The notes beneath the pieces were generated by a model. The model was not told where the DNA came from. It saw only the letters and a list, made by a program, of their open reading frames with translations, and did not search any database. This document shows positions 58,583 to 64,000 of a stretch of 64,000 nucleotides of DNA, piece by piece. The number at the start of each line of letters is the position of its first letter. Position 1 is the stretch's first letter. Both the position numbers and the translations under genes were made by a program. Origin of the DNA: Chloroflexota bacterium (GTDB lineage Bacteria; Chloroflexota; Dehalococcoidia; Lucifugimonadales; UBA3495); contig JAPPCX010000003.1 in assembly GCA_028875655.1 (NCBI GenBank), forward strand, positions 1 through 64,000, written 5' to 3'.

Positions 58583-59206
58583 ATGTTGCAACTCCCCACC
58601 AACGTCCTGCCCGGGATCATCCGCCCTACCACCGAGGGTGAACGCGCCTTCAACCCCTACTCCCTGCTGCTTCAGGCTCGGATCATCTACCTGGGAACTC
58701 CGGTGGATGACGATGTCTCCAACGCGGTGGTTTCCCAGTTGCTCTACCTGGCTTGGGAAAACCCGGAAGAGGACATTTACCTTTACATAAACTCTCCCGG
58801 CGGTTCCGTCCTCGATGGCATGGCCATCTACGACACAATGCAGCTCATCAAGCCTGACGTGGCCACCGTCTGCTTGGGCAAGGCCGCCAGCATGGGCGCC
58901 GTGCTGCTGTCCGGTGGCGCCAAAGGCAAGCGCTACTGCACACGCAACTCCACCGTGTTGATCCACCAGGTCATGGGCGGTATCCAGGGCTCCGCTTCCG
59001 ACATCGAAATCACCGCTCAGGAAATCCTGCGCCTCCGCGAACGCCTCAACACTATCCTGTCCGAAAACTGCGACCAGCCCTTCGATAAAATATCCCGCGA
59101 TTCCGACCGCGACTACTGGATGGACGCCGAAACTGCCGTCGAGTACGGCATCGTTGACCACGTCCTCGACCAACTCCCCGACGTTTTCACCCGCGCTATC
59201 GCTTAG
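58583..59206 (+). CDS. clpP: ATP-dependent Clp protease proteolytic subunit
   Basis: YINSPGGSVLDGMAIYDTM, GKAASMGAVLL, STVLIHQVMGG. Confidence 0.95.
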   Translation: MLQLPTNVLPGIIRPTTEGERAFNPYSLLLQARIIYLGTPVDDDVSNAVVSQLLYLAWENPEEDIYLYINSPGGSVLDGMAIYDTMQLIKPDVATVCLGKAASMGAVLLSGGAKGKRYCTRNSTVLIHQVMGGIQGSASDIEITAQEILRLRERLNTILSENCDQPFDKISRDSDRDYWMDAETAVEYGIVDHVLDQLPDVFTRAIA

Positions 59207-59237
59207 CTAGCGTTCCGTAAATCATCAGGAGACCCCA

Positions 59238-59888
59238 ATGGCCCTTCCTTTTGAAGATTCCCCCCTGCTGCAACCCACCAACATCGTCCCCATGGTCATC
59301 GAGACCAGTCCCCGGGGCGAGCGCGCTTTCGACATCTACTCGCTCCTCCTGAGGGAGCGGATCATCTACCTGGGCACCCCCATCACCGACCAGGTCGCCA
59401 ACGTCATCATCGCTCAGTTGCTCTACCTGGAGCGCGAAGATCGCGACCGGGACATCAGCCTCTACATTAACAGCCCGGGCGGTTACATCGCTTCCGGTCT
59501 CGCTATCCTGGACACCATGCGCCTGATCAATTCCGAGGTCTCAACCATCTGCGTCGGCACCGCCGCCAGCATGGCCACCGTCCTTCTCGCCAACGGCGCC
59601 CGGGGCAAGCGCTACTGCCTCGCGAACTCCACCGTCCATATGCACCAGCCCAACGTGGGCAGCTTCCAGGGCCAGGCCGCCGATATCGAAATTCAGGCCA
59701 AGGAAATCGTTCGCCTCAAGGAACGCCTGTCCAAGATCCTTTCCGAGGCTACCGGCCAATCCATTGAGAAAATCTCCGATGACACCGACCGGGACTTCTT
59801 CCTCACCGCCGAGGAAGCCATCGAGTACGGCATCGTGGATGAGATACTCGGAGCACCAACGGAGGAAGCCGCCGCAGAAGCCGCCTGA
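59238..59888 (+). CDS. clpP: ATP-dependent Clp protease proteolytic subunit, second copy
   Basis: [42 protein letters not shown]. Confidence 0.95.
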   Translation: MALPFEDSPLLQPTNIVPMVIETSPRGERAFDIYSLLLRERIIYLGTPITDQVANVIIAQLLYLEREDRDRDISLYINSPGGYIASGLAILDTMRLINSEVSTICVGTAASMATVLLANGARGKRYCLANSTVHMHQPNVGSFQGQAADIEIQAKEIVRLKERLSKILSEATGQSIEKISDDTDRDFFLTAEEAIEYGIVDEILGAPTEEAAAEAA

Positions 59889-59929
59889 TCGTATCTCTCA
59901 CTACTTTCCCAGACACCAGGCGGCCCTTC

Positions 59930-61333
59930 ATGACTACCCGAAACCGCAACGGCAACTCCAACCGTAATTCTCACCGCTGCGCTTTTTGCGGCAGCCTGTT
60001 CCCCCAGGGTCGCCTCATGCGCCCGCCCGGCCAGAACCGTGGCGGTATCTGCTTCGACTGCATCCGCGAACTTGCCGCTTACGTCGCCGACCGGGGTGGC
60101 AAACAACGCCCCGGCGAAAGTGGTCGCCGTACTCCTGGCAGCTCTGATCGGGTGGAGCTGACGGAAAAAACGCTCGCGGAATCCGACGGCCGACCTCGTC
60201 CCCTGGTGCCCCGCGAAATCTACGCCAGCCTCGACGCCTATGTAATCGGCCAGGAGAAGGCCAAAAAGACCCTTGCCGTGGCCGTCTATAACCACTTCAA
60301 GCGCATTCGCAGCGAATCCACCACCTCCGACGTTGAGGTTCAGAAGTCCAACATCCTGCTGATCGGCCCCACCGGCTCCGGCAAGACCCTGCTCGCCGAG
60401 ACCCTGGCGCGCACCTTGGACGTCCCCTTCGCAATCTGCGATGCCACGTCTTTAACCGAATCGGGCTACGTTGGCGAGGACGTGGAAAACATCCTGCTTC
60501 GGCTCATCCAGGCCGCCGATTGGGACATCCCACGCGCTGAACAGGGCATCATCTACATCGACGAGCTGGACAAGATCGCCCGCAAAGAGGGCGTCAACCG
60601 CTCTATCACCCGCGATGTCGCCGGGGAGGGCGTCCAGCAGGAACTACTCAAAATCATCGAGGGCTGCATCGCCAACGTTCCGCCCCAGGGCGGACGCAAG
60701 CACCCCCACCAGGAGATGTTGCAGATCAACACCCGCAACATCCTCTTCATCTGCGGCGGCGCTTTCGACGGCCTGGAAGAGATGATTGCCAAGCGGCTGG
60801 CCGTCGGTTCCTCCATGGGGTTCCTGGCCAGCAATCCCGACCGCGCCGATAAAACCGCTGACGTTTCCACACCACTGGAGCAGGTTACCCCTGAAGACCT
60901 GCTCCAATTCGGTTTCATCCCCGAGCTCGTCGGACGCTTGCCCATCGTGTCCGCCCTCCAGCCGCTGGACCGCGAAGCGCTGGTGCGCGTCCTCGTCGAA
61001 CCCAGAAACGCCATCGTCAAGCAGTACCAGCGGCTGTTTGCCCTGGACGACGTAAAGTTGGAGTTCACCGATGACGCCTTGGACGCCGCCGCCGACCGCG
61101 CCCTCACCTACCAGACCGGCGCCCGCGTCCTCCGCCACATCGTCGAAGACGCTCTGCTGGAGGTCATGTACGAATTGCCCTCCCTGGATGACATCGGACG
61201 CTGCGTGGTCCACGGCGACGCCATCAACGGCGAGTCGTCGCCCCGCCTCTACCGCCGCAGCGGTGGCCGCTACCTGACCCTCAAATCAGCGCTGTCCCGC
61301 TCAAACCAGCAGGCGCGCAGAAAAACCGCCTGA
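59930..61333 (+). CDS. clpX: ATP-dependent Clp protease ATP-binding subunit ClpX
   Basis: [14 protein letters not shown] zinc finger, [44 protein letters not shown]. Confidence 0.95.
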   Translation: MTTRNRNGNSNRNSHRCAFCGSLFPQGRLMRPPGQNRGGICFDCIRELAAYVADRGGKQRPGESGRRTPGSSDRVELTEKTLAESDGRPRPLVPREIYASLDAYVIGQEKAKKTLAVAVYNHFKRIRSESTTSDVEVQKSNILLIGPTGSGKTLLAETLARTLDVPFAICDATSLTESGYVGEDVENILLRLIQAADWDIPRAEQGIIYIDELDKIARKEGVNRSITRDVAGEGVQQELLKIIEGCIANVPPQGGRKHPHQEMLQINTRNILFICGGAFDGLEEMIAKRLAVGSSMGFLASNPDRADKTADVSTPLEQVTPEDLLQFGFIPELVGRLPIVSALQPLDREALVRVLVEPRNAIVKQYQRLFALDDVKLEFTDDALDAAADRALTYQTGARVLRHIVEDALLEVMYELPSLDDIGRCVVHGDAINGESSPRLYRRSGGRYLTLKSALSRSNQQARRKTA

Positions 61334-61348
61334 CCAATCCCCAGCCTA

Positions 61349-61420
61349 CCGTCACTCCCGCTTTTTCCCGTCATTCCCCATTCTCTAACTGCCATTCCCG
61401 CGAAAGCGGGAATCCAGCAT
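61349..61420. repeat. Cluster of palindromic dispersed-repeat units
   Basis: CCATTCCCGCGAAAGCGGGAATCCAGCAT at 61392 plus half-units CCGTCACTCCCG and CCCGTCATTCCCC upstream. Confidence 0.7.
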
Positions 61421-62231
61421 CCCGGGAAATCGCCGCCTCTATTTCCGCCGTCAGCGAAAACCCTGCGGCGTGCGTGTCGGCCAGGGCATTTCCCTTCGCG
61501 TCCAGCGCCTCACCGGGCCGCACCCTGACCCGACCGTCAGCCACCGCCTGCAACGTCGCCAGCAGCAGGTGTGGTTCCCGTCGATAACCTTCCGCCCTGA
61601 TCAGGCGGAACAGCTCGTTTTCTTCCCCTTCTTCGCGCCTCACTTGCCCCGTGTCCCGACCTGCTAATGCCTTCCGCGCTTCATCAAACTGACCGCCCAC
61701 GATGGGCAGCTCGCAGTGGGACAAGACCGGCCCCCGGTCCACCTCTTCGGTTGCCAGGTGAATCATAGACCCGGTTCGCGTCGCCCCCGATGCAATCAAA
61801 TCCCATACTACCGATTGCCAGGTTCCCGTCGGCCCGTCCGGCAGCGCCCCGTGCAGGTTCAACAACGGATACTGCCGGCACATCTCACCGCTGCAGATGA
61901 GCATGTAACCGGCCAACGCGCAAACGTCGGGCTGGTACGGTTGCAGCAGGCTTATCACCGCCCGGTCAAACCCTTCCCGGTGCTGCGACATAGGCCCGCC
62001 GCCATGCTCCCGCCGGTATCGCGCCGACGACAGCGTCACCAGCGGAAAACCGTATGACCGCACCAGTTCAAAAAAGGCGTCCGATCCTTCCGCCTCACCC
62101 GGTTCCCGGTTGCTGAACACGAACTCGATCCGGGCGTCCAGCCGTCCCTCCCCAATCGCGTCCGCCACGAACCGCAACAGCCCCCGCGACCCTTCACCCC
62201 GCCCAGTGGCAAACCACCCAATCCTCAACAT
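61371..62231 (-). CDS. Formyltransferase family protein (PurN/Fmt-like)
   Basis: MLRIGWFATGRGEGSRGLLRFV, LLNLHGALPDGPTGTWQSV, GSMIHLATEEVDRGPVL. Confidence 0.85.
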   Translation of the reverse strand: MLRIGWFATGRGEGSRGLLRFVADAIGEGRLDARIEFVFSNREPGEAEGSDAFFELVRSYGFPLVTLSSARYRREHGGGPMSQHREGFDRAVISLLQPYQPDVCALAGYMLICSGEMCRQYPLLNLHGALPDGPTGTWQSVVWDLIASGATRTGSMIHLATEEVDRGPVLSHCELPIVGGQFDEARKALAGRDTGQVRREEGEENELFRLIRAEGYRREPHLLLATLQAVADGRVRVRPGEALDAKGNALADTHAAGFSLTAEIEAAISRDAGFPLSREWQLENGE

Positions 62232-62258
62232 TCCGTTGCTCCGGCTAGATTTTCTGAC

Positions 62259-62293
62259 TGTCATTGTGAGGAGCGGAGCGACGCGGCAATCTC
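62259..62293. repeat. Dispersed-repeat fragment
   Basis: TGTCATTGTGAGGAGCGGAGCGACGCGGCAATCTC; this repeat type is familiar from other bacterial genomes. Confidence 0.6.
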
Positions 62294-62303
62294 GCCAATA
62301 ACC

Positions 62304-62666
62304 CTAGAATGGCGCGTCGTCATCCTCAAACAACGATGGATCATCTGGCTCCAGCGGCGGCGGCAAATCCCAATCGTCGCCATCGCCATCGCCCGACGCT
62401 TCTCCAACTGGCGGAGCCGCTACTCTCCGACTATCTCCAATCTGCGTAATCCGCAGTTCCGCCTCGGTCAACAATTGCTGGCAGCGATTGGCCAACTCCA
62501 TCCCCCGACGATACAACGATTCGGCGTCGGTCAACGCCAACTCGCCCTGTTCCAGCCGACCAACCGTTTCCTCCAACCGTTGGTAAGCGTCCTCAAACGA
62601 CAACCCCGCCAGCTCCGCTCGCCAACTCTCACTCGGCTCGGTCATAACGTCTGGACCTGCACTCAC
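62304..62666 (-). CDS. xseB: Exodeoxyribonuclease VII small subunit
   Basis: SFEDAYQRLEETVGRLEQGELALTDAESLYRRGMELANRCQQLL. Confidence 0.93.
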   Translation of the reverse strand: MSAGPDVMTEPSESWRAELAGLSFEDAYQRLEETVGRLEQGELALTDAESLYRRGMELANRCQQLLTEAELRITQIGDSRRVAAPPVGEASGDGDGDDWDLPPPLEPDDPSLFEDDDAPF

Positions 62667-62669
62667 CGG

Positions 62670-64000
62670 TTACAGCAGCGGCCGCATCGCCGGCTGTGCT
62701 TCCGCACTACCGCCACGACGCCGGCGCGTCGAGCTTGGCGTCGGCTTCGCGGCGCCATTCCCGTTATTGTTGGCCCCGGTTTCCTTGACCGGCTCGCTTT
62801 GCGCCGCTGACGGGCCAACGGGAGAGTTACCTGCGACCGCCTGCATGCCGCCGCCGCTCAGCGTTATATCCAGCAGGTCACCGTCCCGCGCCTGCTCCGG
62901 AGCCGTCAGCGCGCCCGGCTTTGCCGACAGGCTCACCACCGCGTAACCTCGCCGCAACGTCGCCGCCGGATCCAGCGCGGAGAGCTTGGCCTGCTGCGCT
63001 TCAAGATCCCGCTGCAATCGTTCCTTGCGCCGCGTCATCGCCGCCGTCGCTCGCTCAGTCAGCCCGTCGATCTGACGCATCAACACGGCCACGTCCGGCC
63101 CACGTCGTTGCAGACGCTGCCTTTGCAGTTTCACATCGCCGCGCCTCCGGTCAATCTGCCCTAGCATCAACGCGGTGAGTTGCTGGCCCGCCGCGAAAAC
63201 GTTGGCGAGCAACTGCCGGCGATCCGGCGTCGCCAACTCCGCCGCTGCCGATGGCGTGGGCGCGCGCTGGTCGGCTACGTCGTCTGCTATGGTGTGGTCG
63301 GTCTCGTGTCCCACGCCTGATACCACCGGGATGCCGCTCCCGAAAATGGCCCGCGCCACTTCCTCTGAATTAAAACACCACAGGTCTTCCAGTGACCCGC
63401 CGCCCCGCGCTACGATGATTACGTCGGCCAACCCCTCATCGTTCAATTGCTTGATCGCTTCGGCAATCTGCCCGCCGGCCGCGTCGCCCTGCACCGCTGT
63501 TGGCGACAAGCGCAGTTCCACCAGCGGGTACCTCCGCCGCGCCACGTTCTGAATATCCTGCCACACCGCTCCGCTCGGCGACGTCACCACGCCGATCACC
63601 TTGGGAAACAACGGCGGCGGACGCTTCCGCGACGCCTCAAAGAGTCCTTCCCCCGCCAACTGTTGCCGGAGCCGTGCCAGTTCCAGCGCCATCGCCCCCT
63701 CCCCCACCGGCAACACCGCCGCCACCTGCATGTTGGCTTCCCCGTATGGCGCGTAGAACGTGAAATTCCCGCCGGCCAGAACCTCGTGCCCTTCTTCCAG
63801 GTATTCCTGGCCCGACCGGCCACGGAACATCACGCAACGGATGGTACTCCCATCCTCCCGCAGGCTGAAGTACGAATGTCCCGACGCCACCGTCCGAAGG
63901 TTCGCCACCTCGCCCTGCACCGTCAGCCGAGACAGCACCCCGTCGGACTCGAGCTTGTCCTTCAGGTAGGTGGCCACCTCCCCCACGGAATAAACTACCG
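62670..64000 (-). CDS. xseA: Exodeoxyribonuclease VII large subunit, start outside window
   Basis: VYSVGEVATYLKDKLESD, VIGVVTSPSGAVWQDI, IIVARGGGSLEDLWCFNSEEVARAIF, SGVGHETDHTIAD; reading frame open to the window edge. Confidence 0.93.
   Translation of the reverse strand, partial: VVYSVGEVATYLKDKLESDGVLSRLTVQGEVANLRTVASGHSYFSLREDGSTIRCVMFRGRSGQEYLEEGHEVLAGGNFTFYAPYGEANMQVAAVLPVGEGAMALELARLRQQLAGEGLFEASRKRPPPLFPKVIGVVTSPSGAVWQDIQNVARRRYPLVELRLSPTAVQGDAAGGQIAEAIKQLNDEGLADVIIVARGGGSLEDLWCFNSEEVARAIFGSGIPVVSGVGHETDHTIADDVADQRAPTPSAAAELATPDRRQLLANVFAAGQQLTALMLGQIDRRRGDVKLQRQRLQRRGPDVAVLMRQIDGLTERATAAMTRRKERLQRDLEAQQAKLSALDPAATLRRGYAVVSLSAKPGALTAPEQARDGDLLDITLSGGGMQAVAGNSPVGPSAAQSEPVKETGANNNGNGAAKPTPSSTRRRRGGSAEAQPAMRPLL

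Overview
GC-rich, gene-dense bacterial chromosome segment, probably Chloroflexota (Dehalococcoidia/SAR202-like; inferred from gene content only). Left edge (1-4.5 kb): accessory/defence region in which a two-gene Type II-like R-M cassette (991-2981) sits between the N-terminal and C-terminal remnants of a larger Type I-like R-M gene, followed by a PIN-domain gene with an in-frame TGA and two paralogous small ORFs. 4.5-16.4 kb: mostly metabolic genes (isochorismatase family, DUF2157/GDYXXLXY pair, ICL/PEP-mutase family, fabG, plsX, HadAB-like dehydratases, L-2-hydroxyglutarate oxidase, MmgE/PrpD, quinone oxidoreductase) with a HicA/tandem-HicB module. 16.4-18.2 kb: tightly coupled four-gene operon VapB-like antitoxin - PIN toxin - DUF6884-like protein - GIY-YIG-like protein; the best candidate here for an undescribed system. 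18.25-21.1 kb: sigma70-like promoter, tRNA-Trp T-box leader, trpE, a VOC gene and trpG. Remainder: rtcB, a retropepsin-like protease with a small coupled partner, NHL, DUF1800, tandem MFS transporters, RND pump plus long coiled-coil adaptor, sucCD, a MATE gene with an in-frame amber codon, proC, pdxA, NrdR-regulated class II RNR locus with two uncharacterised ORFs, reduced dcw cluster (rsmH-ftsA-ftsZ), tig-clpP-clpP-clpX and xseBA. Several dispersed palindromic repeats occur. No CRISPR array, rRNA or convincing tRNA was seen. Product names come from reading motifs in the translations; no database search was run.
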